From positions 124,001-188,000 of the forward strand of contig DATCMH010000025.1 of assembly GCA_036563505.1 (NCBI GenBank): DNA of 64,000 bases, read 5' to 3'. The notes under the pieces are model-generated. The model did no database searches, was not told the origin of the DNA, and was given only the letters and a program-made list of their open reading frames with translations. Below, in pieces: positions 33,724-43,121 of the stretch. The DNA is from DATCMH01 sp036563505. GTDB taxonomy: Bacteria > Pseudomonadota > Alphaproteobacteria > Rhizobiales > Beijerinckiaceae. The number at the start of each line of letters is the position of its first letter. The stretch's first letter is position 1. Made by a program: the position numbers and the translations under genes.

Positions 33724-33749
33724 CGCCCGGCCTCTCGGCCGGGCGTTTT
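33724..33749 (+). terminator. Rho-independent terminator after the phasin gene
   Basis: CGCCCGGCC (33724-33732) pairs perfectly with GGCCGGGCG (33737-33745) around TCTC, then TTTT. It ends the phasin transcript. Confidence 0.88.
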
Positions 33750-34041
33750 GCGTTTGAGACCACCGCCGCGACGTTTCGTCCGCTGAGCCGAGCCTCTGGC
33801 GGAGCCTCTGGCGTAGGGCCGCCGTGCTCCCCACTTTTACGGTTGATCTCACGCCGCCGTCGGGGTGACACTCCGATCCGACGCGTCGCAATCGGGCGAC
33901 GCCTGAACCGTCGGGGCCGTGCGGCTTTCAAGGAACCTGGCACACGTGACGGAACGACCGCTGACGACGTGCACCGGCGGCCCTCGCGAGCGATCCTCGC
34001 CCGCGTTCGGTGCTCGCCGGTCCTGGACGTGGCCTTCGGGG
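33750..34041. other. Intergenic stretch before clpS, no gene seen
   Basis: With the phasin terminator upstream, 358 bp separate the phasin stop from clpS. Short frames crossing it (for example the in-frame 41-codon extension of clpS back to 33919) have no family similarity. The clpS promoter should be here, but no convincing -35/-10 pair was found. The rest shows nothing recognisable. Confidence 0.5.
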
Positions 34042-34377
34042 ATGGCCTCGAACCCCCGTTCGCCGGGCGGCGATGACGGCCGCAGCGGCACGGCCATCGT
34101 CACCCGGACGAAGCCGCGCACCAAGCGCCCGAACCTCTACCGCGTTCTCCTGCTGAACGACGACTACACCCCGATGGAGTTCGTCGTTCACATCCTCGAG
34201 CGGTTCTTCAACAAGGACCGGGAGGATGCCACGCGCATCATGCTGCACGTCCACCAGAACGGCGTCGGCGAATGCGGCGTGTTCACCTACGAGGTGGCCG
34301 AAACCAAAGTGACGCAGGTCATGGATTTCGCCCGCAAGCACCAACATCCTCTCCAGTGCGTTATGGAGAAGCAGTAG
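34042..34377 (+). CDS. clpS: ClpS adaptor protein
   Basis: 111 residues from ATG 34042. After a short flexible N-terminus (ending RTKRPNLYRV) the ClpS core has LLLNDDYTPMEFVVHILERFF, whose NDDYT-x3-V residues bind the alpha-amino group and side chain of N-degrons, and VHQNGVGECGVFTYEVAETK. The C-terminal MDFARKHQHPLQCVMEK packs against the ClpA N-domain. It delivers N-degron substrates to ClpAP and blocks SsrA-tagged ones. clpA begins 35 bp downstream. An upstream in-frame extension to 33919 is rejected because it lacks similarity. Confidence 0.94.
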   Translation: MASNPRSPGGDDGRSGTAIVTRTKPRTKRPNLYRVLLLNDDYTPMEFVVHILERFFNKDREDATRIMLHVHQNGVGECGVFTYEVAETKVTQVMDFARKHQHPLQCVMEKQ

Positions 34378-34411
34378 CCTTCGACGCCCCCTCCCGGACC
34401 AGAGGCCCCCC

Positions 34412-36874
34412 TTGCCGAGCTTTTCGCGAAGCCTTGAACAGGCGCTCCACCGTGCTCTTGCCCTCGCAGGCGAGCGGCGCCACGAATACGCCACCCTCGA
34501 ACATCTCCTCCTCGCCCTCGTCGACGATCAGGACTCCGCGGCCGTCATGCGGGCCTGCAACGTCGATCTCGATGTTCTGCGCCGCAACCTCGTCGAATAC
34601 GTCGACACGGAACTGACGAACCTCGTCTCCGACGGACGCCACGACGCGAAGCCCACCGCCGGCTTCCAGCGCGTCATTCAGCGCGCCGTCATCCATGTGC
34701 AGTCCTCCGGCCGCGAGGAAGTGACCGGCGCCAACGTGCTCGTCGCGATCTTCGCCGAGCGCGAGAGCCATGCCGCCTACTTCCTGCAAGAGCAGGACAT
34801 GACCCGCTACGACGCGGTGAACTACATCAGCCACGGCATCGCCAAGCGGCCCGGCATGTCCGAGAGCCGCCCGCCCAAGGGCGCCGAGGAGGAGAGCTCG
34901 AACGAGCGGCCCTCCGGCGGCGACGAGGATGCGCGCTCCAAGAAGAAGGGCGACGCGCTCGAGGCTTACTGCGTCAACCTCAACAAGAAGGCGAAGGACG
35001 GCCGGATCGACCCGCTCATCGGCCGCGAGTCCGAGGTGCAGCGCACGATCCAGGTTCTCTGCCGTCGGCAGAAGAACAACCCGCTCCTCGTCGGCGACCC
35101 GGGCGTCGGCAAGACGGCCATCGCCGAGGGCTTGGCGCGCAAGATCCTGCGTGGCGAGGTGCCGGAGGTGCTCGCCAACGCCACGGTTTTCGCTCTCGAC
35201 ATGGGTACGCTTCTCGCGGGCACCCGCTACCGCGGCGACTTCGAGGAGCGCCTGAAGCAGGTCGTGAAGGAGATCGAGCAGCATCCCAACGCGATCATGT
35301 TCATCGACGAGATCCACACGGTGATCGGCGCAGGCGCTACCTCCGGCGGCGCGATGGACGCCTCGAACCTGCTCAAGCCCGCGCTCGCCTCCGGCACGCT
35401 GCGCTGCATCGGGTCCACGACCTACAAGGAGTATCGCCAGTACTTCGAGAAGGATCGGGCGCTGGTGCGTCGCTTCCAGAAGATCGACGTGAGCGAGCCC
35501 TCCGTGCCCGACACGATCGAGATCCTTAAAGGGCTTAAGTCCACCTACGAGGAGTTCCACAAGCTCAAGTTCACCAACGACGCGGTGAAGGCGGCGGTGG
35601 AGCTCTCGGCGAAGTACATCAACGACCGCAAGCTGCCGGACAAGGCGATCGACGTGATCGACGAGACCGGCGCGTCGCAGATGCTGCTGCCGGAGAACCG
35701 GCGCAAGAAAACCATCGGCGTCAAGGAGATCGAGGCCACCGTCGCCACCATGGCGCGAATCCCGCCCAAGACCGTGTCGAAGGACGACGCGGAGGTGCTG
35801 GCGGCCCTCGAGACCACCCTGAAGCGGGTCGTCTATGGACAGGACAAGGCGATCGAGGCGCTCACCTCCTCGATCAAGCTCGCCCGTGCGGGGCTTCGCG
35901 ACGCGGAGAAGCCCATCGGCTCCTACCTCTTCGCCGGTCCGACGGGCGTCGGCAAGACGGAGGTCGCCAAGCAGCTATCCCTGTCGCTTGGCGTCGAGAT
36001 GCTGCGCTTCGACATGTCGGAGTACATGGAGCGGCACACCGTCTCCCGCCTTATCGGCGCGCCTCCCGGCTATGTCGGCTTCGACCAGGGCGGGCTGCTC
36101 ACCGACGGCGTCGACCAGCATCCGCACTGCGTGCTGCTGCTCGACGAGATCGAGAAGGCCCATCCGGACCTGTTCAACATCCTGTTGCAGGTCATGGACC
36201 ATGGGAAGCTCACCGATCACAATGGCAAGCAGGTCGATTTCCGCAACGTGATCATCATCATGACCACGAACGCGGGCGCGGCCGACATGGCGCGGGCGGC
36301 TTACGGTTTCACGCAGAACCGGCGCACCGGGGACGACGTGGAGGCGATCAACAAGATGTTCGCGCCTGAGTTCCGCAACCGCCTCGACTCCGTCATCTCG
36401 TTCGGCCACCTGCCGACCGAGGTCATCAAGCAGGTCGTCGACAAGTTCGTCCTCCAGCTCGAGGCGCAGCTCGCCGACCGCAACGTCACGATCGAGCTCT
36501 CGGACGAGGCGCGCGACTGGCTCGTCGAGCACGGCTACGACGAGGCGATGGGCGCACGTCCCATGGCGCGCCTCATCCAGTCCTCGATCAAGACGCCGCT
36601 GGCCGACGACGTGCTCTTCGGCCGGCTCAAGAACGGCGGCGCGGTGCGTGTCGTCGTCAAAAAGGACGTGGACGGCCTGAGCACGCTGGGCTTCGAGTAC
36701 CCGGACGGGCCGATCACGCCCAAACCGGAGAAGGACGTCACCGAGGCGGCGCGCAAGAAGCCGCGGCGCAAGCCGGCGAGCTATGCGAAGAAGCCGAAAG
36801 CGGCTAAACCTAAGGGATCCGGCGGCGAGGGCGGTGTCCGCACCGTCCCGAAGGTTCCCTTGGTACGCGCATGA
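34412..36874 (+). CDS. clpA: ATP-dependent Clp protease ATP-binding subunit ClpA
   Basis: 820 residues from TTG 34412. The Clp N-domain (MPSFSRSLEQALHRALALAG) binds ClpS; the D1 AAA+ module has GDPGVGKTA and the D2 module GPTGVGKTE, each with Walker B (MFIDEIHT; LLLDEIEK) and sensor residues. DIEL-type ClpP-contacting IGL loop residues are less visible than in ClpX. The last 60 or so residues are a Lys/Arg/Pro-rich tail (AARKKPRRKPASYAKKPKA) beyond the usual end of ClpA. Works with ClpP (gene at 56422) and ClpS. The stop overlaps the next small membrane gene by four bases (ATGA). Confidence 0.96.
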   Translation: MPSFSRSLEQALHRALALAGERRHEYATLEHLLLALVDDQDSAAVMRACNVDLDVLRRNLVEYVDTELTNLVSDGRHDAKPTAGFQRVIQRAVIHVQSSGREEVTGANVLVAIFAERESHAAYFLQEQDMTRYDAVNYISHGIAKRPGMSESRPPKGAEEESSNERPSGGDEDARSKKKGDALEAYCVNLNKKAKDGRIDPLIGRESEVQRTIQVLCRRQKNNPLLVGDPGVGKTAIAEGLARKILRGEVPEVLANATVFALDMGTLLAGTRYRGDFEERLKQVVKEIEQHPNAIMFIDEIHTVIGAGATSGGAMDASNLLKPALASGTLRCIGSTTYKEYRQYFEKDRALVRRFQKIDVSEPSVPDTIEILKGLKSTYEEFHKLKFTNDAVKAAVELSAKYINDRKLPDKAIDVIDETGASQMLLPENRRKKTIGVKEIEATVATMARIPPKTVSKDDAEVLAALETTLKRVVYGQDKAIEALTSSIKLARAGLRDAEKPIGSYLFAGPTGVGKTEVAKQLSLSLGVEMLRFDMSEYMERHTVSRLIGAPPGYVGFDQGGLLTDGVDQHPHCVLLLDEIEKAHPDLFNILLQVMDHGKLTDHNGKQVDFRNVIIIMTTNAGAADMARAAYGFTQNRRTGDDVEAINKMFAPEFRNRLDSVISFGHLPTEVIKQVVDKFVLQLEAQLADRNVTIELSDEARDWLVEHGYDEAMGARPMARLIQSSIKTPLADDVLFGRLKNGGAVRVVVKKDVDGLSTLGFEYPDGPITPKPEKDVTEAARKKPRRKPASYAKKPKAAKPKGSGGEGGVRTVPKVPLVRA

Positions 36875-37152
36875 CGTCAGACATCCACGAAGGACCTCTC
36901 GAGCCGGCCCAAGGGCCGGCTCAACGCGTTGCGGCGCCCCGCCTGACCTGGCGCGAGAAGCGCTGGGAGCGCCGTCGCAAGCGCAAGGTCTTCGAGGAGG
37001 TGCTGGGCTGGATCCTCGTCCCCGTGATCCTGATCGCGGGCTACTGGGCGCTGACCGGCATCCTTGGCATCTTCGGGCTGACGCCGCGCGCGGTCATGGA
37101 CGGCATCGACGCCGTGATCACGGCCATCACGCAGCGCTCTCCGACGCCCTGA
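36871..37152 (+). CDS. Small single-span membrane protein coupled to clpA
   Basis: 93 residues from ATG 36871, overlapping the clpA stop (ATGA). N-terminal half is soluble and basic near the membrane (RLTWREKRWERRRKRKVFEEV), then a span VLGWILVPVILIAGYWALTGILGIFGL. No family recognised. The overlap implies translational coupling to ClpA and a possible link to proteolysis at the membrane, but this is inference from position alone. It is convergent with the HIT gene, whose stop is 2 bp beyond. Confidence 0.65.
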   Translation: MTSDIHEGPLEPAQGPAQRVAAPRLTWREKRWERRRKRKVFEEVLGWILVPVILIAGYWALTGILGIFGLTPRAVMDGIDAVITAITQRSPTP

Positions 37153-37154
37153 CG

Positions 37155-37583
37155 TCAGCCCTCTTCCAGCGCCGTGCGGATCTGCGCGGCAAGGGTCTTC
37201 AACTTTTCCGGATCGGCCATCTCGCCCGTGTGGGGACGCATGGCCACCCCGTCCCAGCGCGGGATGACGTGGACGTGCAGGTGGAACACCACTTGACCAC
37301 CAGCGCTCTCGTTGAACTGCTGGATCGTGAGCCCGTCGGCCCCGAACGCCTTCACCACTGCCCGGCCGACGGTCTGCACGCTCGCCATCACGGCGGCGAG
37401 GCTCTTCGGATCGGCGTCGAGAAGGTTGCGCGCCGGCGCCTTCGGGATGACGAGCACGTGCCCGTCGGCGCGAGGCATGATGTCCATGAAGGCGAGCGTC
37501 GCCTCGTCCTCGTAGACCAGGTGACACGGCAACTCGCCGCGCAGGATCTTGGCGAACACGTTCGATGGGTCGTAGCTCGGCAC
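37155..37583 (-). CDS. HIT family hydrolase
   Basis: 142 residues from GTG 37583 (MPSYDPSNVFAKILRG; the longer frame to 37643 has no similarity). The HIT core HLHVHVIPRW carries the catalytic His triad, preceded by YEDEATLAFMDIMPRADGHVLVIPK. It is a nucleotide phosphoramidase or diadenosine-polyphosphate-type hydrolase, HINT branch. It is the last gene of the four-gene minus-strand set RidA-GDPD-FemAB-like-HIT, 65 bp after the FemAB-like gene. Confidence 0.92.
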   Translation of the reverse strand: MPSYDPSNVFAKILRGELPCHLVYEDEATLAFMDIMPRADGHVLVIPKAPARNLLDADPKSLAAVMASVQTVGRAVVKAFGADGLTIQQFNESAGGQVVFHLHVHVIPRWDGVAMRPHTGEMADPEKLKTLAAQIRTALEEG

Positions 37584-37648
37584 GGGCTCAACTCCTCGCT
37601 GTCGGCGTCGCCGCGTGATGCGATGCAGCCCGGCCTCTGGCAAGCCCC

Positions 37649-38854
<1,206 letters not shown>

Positions 38855-38903
38855 CGCGACCGGAGCTAGGTCGCGACGTGCAACGAAGCAAGCCGACGCG
38901 ACA

Positions 38904-39650
38904 TCAGGGAACGAAGTTCTCGAACACGATCTGATCGGCCCGGGCGGTCGCCCGGGCGCGGTCGTCAGGGGTGCGCACAGTCCAGGCCATCACGGGCACG
39001 CCACCCAGCGTCCGCGCGAGGAACGGCGCCGCATGCGGCAGGTCCGTGACCTTCCAGGAAACGAAATGCGGTTCGGTCGCAGGCCAATGCAGCAGGTTGG
39101 CGAGCTCGACCTTCGTCTCGCGCGGGAGCGCGTCATAGCTCGGATGCTCGTAGCGCGCTTCGGCTACGATGCCTCTGGGCAATTCGGGGGCGAGCGCCCT
39201 TACGGTTGCCACCACGTTCGGGTCGAAGGATTTGATCGCGACCGGGCCATCGTAACCCGCGATGACCTCGAGGGTGCGCCGTGTCAGCCCGAGGCTGCCG
39301 TCGAAGCGGCTCTTCACCTCGACGACCAGAGGCACCCGGCCGGCAATGAGCCCAAGGAACTCGGCCAGCGTCGGGATGCGGTCGGCCGTGCCGCCGATCA
39401 TCAAGGCCTGGAGCGCGGCAGCCGTTCGCTCGCGCACCGGTCCGCGCTCGCCGGTGAGCCGGTCAAGGGTGTGGTCGTGGAAGACCATCGCCTCGCCATC
39501 GGCGGTGTCCTGCACGTCGCATTCGATCGCGAACTCCGCGCGGGCGGCCGCGTCGGCCGCCGATAGGGTGTTCTCGTAGATGCCGCGGGCGGCGTCGTGC
39601 AGGCCGCGATGGGCGATGGGGCGAGCGGTCAGCCAGGTCGGCGCGCTCAT
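38904..39650 (-). CDS. Glycerophosphodiester phosphodiesterase
   Basis: 248 residues from ATG 39650. GDPD motifs: the first His in IAHRGLHDAARGIYENT, with the metal-binding Glu/Asp in FAIECDVQDT, and catalytic His in MVFHDHTLDRLTG. Later VPLVVEVKSRFDGSL, VAIKSFDPN and VMAWTVR complete the TIM barrel. It hydrolyses glycerophosphodiesters to glycerol-3-phosphate and an alcohol. It is cytoplasmic by lack of a signal peptide. The start overlaps the RidA stop by four bases (ATGA), so it is coupled. The longer frame to 40232 is a shadow of RidA. Confidence 0.94.
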   Translation of the reverse strand: MSAPTWLTARPIAHRGLHDAARGIYENTLSAADAAARAEFAIECDVQDTADGEAMVFHDHTLDRLTGERGPVRERTAAALQALMIGGTADRIPTLAEFLGLIAGRVPLVVEVKSRFDGSLGLTRRTLEVIAGYDGPVAIKSFDPNVVATVRALAPELPRGIVAEARYEHPSYDALPRETKVELANLLHWPATEPHFVSWKVTDLPHAAPFLARTLGGVPVMAWTVRTPDDRARATARADQIVFENFVP

Positions 39651-40117
39651 CGGACCTCGAACATCCCCTCGACCTCGACGCAGGCATCGAGCGGCAGTTC
39701 CGCCACGCCGATCGTGGAGCGCGCATGCCGGCCCGCGTCGCCCAAAGCCGCCACCATCAGGTCGGAGGCGCCGTTCATAACCTGCGCCAGGGCCGCGAAA
39801 GTCGGCACCGCGTTGATGAAGCCGCCAAGCCGTACGCAGCGCTCCACGAGGTCGAGATCGCCGATGGCCGCCTTGAGTTGAGCGAGCAGGTTGATCGCGC
39901 AGAGCCGCGCCGCGGCCTGGCCCGCCTCGGGACCGATCTCGCCGCCGAGCTTGCCGATATGTGCGGGATCGAGCTTGCCGTCCGGACCGAGGCAGAGCTG
40001 GCCCGAGATGACCACGAGATTGCCCGTGCGGACGAAAGGCACGTAGTTGGCCACCGGCGCCGCCGGCCGCGGCAGCGTAATGCCGAGATCGCTGAGCCTC
40101 TGATCGACCTGCCTCAT
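39647..40117 (-). CDS. RidA/YjgF family protein
   Basis: 156 residues. It has the RidA fold: FVRTGNLVVISGQLC, ARLCAINLLAQLKAAIGDLD, VPTFAALAQVMNGASDLMVAALG, and ARSTIGVAELPLDACVEVEGMFEV, with the Arg and the AELPL segment near the ligand site. RidA deaminates reactive enamines/imines from PLP enzymes; this slightly longer subfamily may act on another imine. First gene of the minus-strand operon with GDPD (four-base overlap). eipB diverges from it at 40244. Confidence 0.9.
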   Translation of the reverse strand: MRQVDQRLSDLGITLPRPAAPVANYVPFVRTGNLVVISGQLCLGPDGKLDPAHIGKLGGEIGPEAGQAAARLCAINLLAQLKAAIGDLDLVERCVRLGGFINAVPTFAALAQVMNGASDLMVAALGDAGRHARSTIGVAELPLDACVEVEGMFEVR

Positions 40118-40243
40118 GATCCCTCCGGCCCTGCGACGCTCTCGCGGTTGTGGCGGATCGGTGCGGGAGTGGCAAGGGCGCTCGTCCCTCGTTGTCGCGC
40201 ACTGTCCTCCCCCCTATCTTCCCCGGCAACAAGGGGAGTGGAC

Positions 40244-41065
40244 ATGAGAGTTCCGGGACAGATCGCGGCCGCTCTCGTCGTGTGCCTCGGCGCGGCGGAG
40301 CAAGCAGGCGCGGAGCCCGTGCGGCTCGCCCCGCATCGAGCGGTCTACGACCTGTCGCTGGGCTCGAGCCGAGGGGCGAAGGTGGTGGATTCCGCGCGCG
40401 GGCGGATCGTGTTCGATTTCACGGGCGATGCCTGCGAGGGCTACGCCCTGAAGTACCGCCAGGTCACCGTGATCGAGAGCAGCGAGACGGGGACTAAGAC
40501 CTCGGACCTGCGCAACGCCACCTTCGAGAGCGGCGACGGCGACAGCTTCCGCTTCAAGACCGACTCGACCCTCAATGGCACCGGCAACGAGGTCGACGGC
40601 GAGGCTGCCCGGCGCGCGGATCGGGTCGAGGTGCGGCTCAAGCAGCCCCAGCGAGCCAGCTTCGGGATCGACGGGGACACGGTATTCCCCTCGATGCATC
40701 TCAAGCGCCTGATCGAGGCCGCGCGCGCCGGCGAGACGACGCTCAGCATCAAGGTTTTCGACGGGTCGGACGACGGCCGCAAAATGTACGAGACGCTGGC
40801 CGTGATCGGGAAAGCCTCGGCGGGCGGGTCCGACGCGCTCGAAGCGCCGGCGCGCCAGGACGCGATGGCGCCGCTGCGGCGCTGGCCGGTGAGCCTGAGC
40901 TACTACGCACCCGGACAGGGCGAGAGGACGCCGGTCTACGTGATCACCTTCGACCTCTACGAGAACGGTGTGAGCCGGTCGCTTCGTCTCGACTACGGGG
41001 ACTTCGTCCTCAAGGGCGACCTGCAATCCCTCGACTTCTACCCGGCTTCCGCCTGTCAGCGCTGA
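40244..41065 (+). CDS. eipB: EipB-type cell-envelope integrity protein (DUF1849)
   Basis: 273 residues from ATG 40244, preceded by AAGGGGAG (40231-40238). A signal peptide ends near residue 23 (QAGA-EPV). The DUF1849 beta-barrel-like protein keeps the two cysteines, in GDACEGY (C64) and at the very end, ASACQR (C271), that form a conserved disulfide in Brucella EipB. EipB is a periplasmic protein needed for envelope integrity; no enzymatic activity is known. The last 10 bases overlap the convergent dinB gene. Confidence 0.9.
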   Translation: MRVPGQIAAALVVCLGAAEQAGAEPVRLAPHRAVYDLSLGSSRGAKVVDSARGRIVFDFTGDACEGYALKYRQVTVIESSETGTKTSDLRNATFESGDGDSFRFKTDSTLNGTGNEVDGEAARRADRVEVRLKQPQRASFGIDGDTVFPSMHLKRLIEAARAGETTLSIKVFDGSDDGRKMYETLAVIGKASAGGSDALEAPARQDAMAPLRRWPVSLSYYAPGQGERTPVYVITFDLYENGVSRSLRLDYGDFVLKGDLQSLDFYPASACQR

Positions 41066-42330
41066 TCGGGTCGAAAGGAGCGCCCGGTCTGGAGGGCGCC
41101 GGCGCCGTATTTCTCGCGAACCGCGTCGATGGCGCGCTCGACCTGCCGTTCCCGGGCGATGGAGCCGTCGACGAGGTCTCCCCGGTCGGCTTCGACCCCG
41201 GGCCTGAGATCGCTCGCCCCGATCCCGATGAGGCGGAAGGGCGTGCCGTCGCATTCCGACCGGAGCAGGTGCTCGGCTGCCTGGAACAAGCGCTTCGTGA
41301 GCTGGGTCGGGGCAAGTCCCGACCGCGTGCGGGTGCGCAGGGCGAAGTCCGCCGTCTTCAGCTTGAGCGTCACGCTGCCCGCCGCGAAGTCGGCCCGTTT
41401 AAGCCGCCCGGCCACTTTCTCGGCGAGACGATAAAGAATCGGCGCCAGCTCGTCGGCGCGGCGCAGGTCGGTCTCGAACGTGGTCTCGGCCGAGACGCTC
41501 TTCGTCTCCCGCTCAGGGCGCACCGGGCGCGCATCCTCGCCGCGCGAAAGCCGTTGGAGGCGCAGGGCATCGGAGCCGACGGCTGCGGCAAGGCGGTCGA
41601 GAGGCGCTGAACGGAGCTGGCGCACGGTGGTAAGGCCCGCGAGCGCGAGGCGCTTCTGCGCCGCGGCGCCGACCCCTGGGATGATCCCGACGGGCCTGTC
41701 GGCCAGGAACCGGACCGCATCGGCCCGTCCGAGGACCGAGAAGCCGCGCGGCTTGTCGAGGTCGGACGCGATCTTGGCCAGAAACTTGTTGTAGGACAGG
41801 CCCACCGACACGGTGATGCCGAGCTCCGCCTCGACCCGGCGGGCGAAGCGGGCGAGGGTCGCGGCAGGCGAAGCGCCGTGCAGCCGCTCCGTGCCGGTGA
41901 GGTCGAGGAACGCCTCGTCGATGGAGACCGGCTCGACAAGGGGCGTCAACTCCAGCATCAGCCGGCGCACGGCCCGGCCGGCCTCGCTGTACTTCTCCAT
42001 TCTCGGCCGAACGACCACCGCGTGCGGGCAGGCTTGCAGCGCCTTGAACATCGGCATAGCCGAGCGCACGCCGTAGGTGCGGGCTACGTAGCAGGCGGTG
42101 GCGACCACGCCGCGCTTGCCGCCGCCGATGATGACCGGCTTGTCCCTCAGACTCGGATCGTCGCGCTTCTCGATCGCCGCGAAGAATGCGTCGCAATCGA
42201 TGTGGGCGACGCTCAAGACGTCGCTCTCAGGGTGCCGCAGGAGGCGAGGGGACCCGCAGGCGCGGCAGCGTGCATCATCGTCGCCGGCCTGGATCAGGCA
42301 GTCGCGGCAGAAGGCGCCCTGGAGCAGCAC
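41056..42330 (-). CDS. dinB: DNA polymerase IV (DinB) with N-terminal zinc-ribbon-like extension
   Basis: 424 residues. The Y-family core begins at VAHIDCDAFFAAIEKRDDPSL, with metal-binding Asp in HIDCD and the second site in VSIDEAFLDLTG; LSYNKFLAKIASDLDKPRGF and GIIPGVGAAAQKRL (helix-hairpin-helix) follow. Before the core are two Cys pairs, CRDC (8/11) and CRAC (22/25), which would bind zinc and are found in rhizobial DinB forms. It performs translesion synthesis in the SOS response. The usual C-terminal beta-clamp motif is not clear to me. Ten bases of overlap with eipB; 7 bp before it on the same strand is the DUF3572 gene stop. Confidence 0.93.
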   Translation of the reverse strand: MLLQGAFCRDCLIQAGDDDARCRACGSPRLLRHPESDVLSVAHIDCDAFFAAIEKRDDPSLRDKPVIIGGGKRGVVATACYVARTYGVRSAMPMFKALQACPHAVVVRPRMEKYSEAGRAVRRLMLELTPLVEPVSIDEAFLDLTGTERLHGASPAATLARFARRVEAELGITVSVGLSYNKFLAKIASDLDKPRGFSVLGRADAVRFLADRPVGIIPGVGAAAQKRLALAGLTTVRQLRSAPLDRLAAAVGSDALRLQRLSRGEDARPVRPERETKSVSAETTFETDLRRADELAPILYRLAEKVAGRLKRADFAAGSVTLKLKTADFALRTRTRSGLAPTQLTKRLFQAAEHLLRSECDGTPFRLIGIGASDLRPGVEADRGDLVDGSIARERQVERAIDAVREKYGAGALQTGRSFRPDQR

Positions 42331-42337
42331 GACGGCC

Positions 42338-42625
42338 TCAGGCCTCGAAGGACGGGCCGGCCAGGCGATGATGCGCGTAAGCGACCGCCTCCGGCTTCAG
42401 CCCCTCGGCTTGGGCGAAGGCGAGGAGCAGCTCCTCGTCGCTCATCACATAGTCGAGGACGGATTCGAGGAAGCCCGGCTCGCTCGCCACGGCCCTGATC
42501 GCGTCGGGCTCGAGGCCCGTCACGGCGAGGAAGCGGGACAGGCGTTCCGGATCCCCGGCGAGATAGCCCAACGCCGCCACGGCAACCTCGGCTGGGGCCT
42601 TCTCCTGCAACTTGTCGCGAATCAT
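42338..42625 (-). CDS. DUF3572 family protein
   Basis: 95 residues, nearly all helical: APAEVAVAALGYLAGDPERLSRFLAVTG and LESVLDYVMSDEELLLAFAQ are the DUF3572 hallmark. It is a small alphaproteobacterial family of unknown role that usually sits next to divK, as here, and it is transcribed in the opposite direction to divK. It ends 7 bp before the start of dinB, so the two may be one transcript. Confidence 0.88.
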   Translation of the reverse strand: MIRDKLQEKAPAEVAVAALGYLAGDPERLSRFLAVTGLEPDAIRAVASEPGFLESVLDYVMSDEELLLAFAQAEGLKPEAVAYAHHRLAGPSFEA

Positions 42626-42641
42626 CCCGGGCTCGCTGATT

Positions 42642-42670
42642 TGCTATTCATCAAGACATGGCCGCTATCT
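42642..42670 (+). promoter_or_regulatory. Candidate sigma-70 promoter for divK
   Basis: TTGCTA (42642-42647), 17 bp, CTATCT (42665-42670), 75 bp before the divK ATG. A fair match to alphaproteobacterial housekeeping promoters. No CtrA box (TTAA-N7-TTAA) was found. Confidence 0.4.
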
Positions 42671-42744
42671 CTATCCTCGACCGTCGCAAGGCGGACGGGA
42701 AGGGCGCTCGGCGCCGTCCTCCACGGCTGAGATAGGCGTTCCTG

Positions 42745-43110
42745 ATGAAGACAGTTCTCATCGTCGAGGACAACGAGCTCAACATGAAGCTCTTCAACGA
42801 CCTTCTCGAGGCTCATGGCTACGCAACCCTGAAGACGGCGAACGGCATCGAGGCCATCGAGCTCGCCCGCGCGCACCATCCCGACCTGATCCTGATGGAC
42901 ATCCAGTTGCCGGAGGTCTCCGGTCTGGAAGTGACCAAGTGGCTGAAGGAGGACGAGGAGCTCAAGAGCATCCCCGTCATCGCCGTCACGGCCTTCGCCA
43001 TGAAGGGGGACGAGGAACGCATTCGCGAAGGCGGCTGCGAGGCTTACCTCTCGAAGCCGATCTCCGTCGCCAAGTTCCTGGCGACGGTTCGCACCTATCT
43101 CGGCGAGTAG
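42745..43110 (+). CDS. divK: DivK single-domain response regulator
   Basis: 121 residues, one receiver domain. The acid pair is E8-D9, the phosphoacceptor Asp is in LILMDIQLPEVSG (D52), and the switch Thr and Lys are in AVTAFAMKGDEERI and YLSKPIS. It matches DivK, the essential polar cell-fate regulator of alphaproteobacteria, phosphorylated by DivJ and dephosphorylated by PleC, and controls CtrA through the CckA pathway. No output domain. pleD starts 11 bp after it. Confidence 0.94.
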   Translation: MKTVLIVEDNELNMKLFNDLLEAHGYATLKTANGIEAIELARAHHPDLILMDIQLPEVSGLEVTKWLKEDEELKSIPVIAVTAFAMKGDEERIREGGCEAYLSKPISVAKFLATVRTYLGE

Positions 43111-43121
43111 GACGCTTTCCC

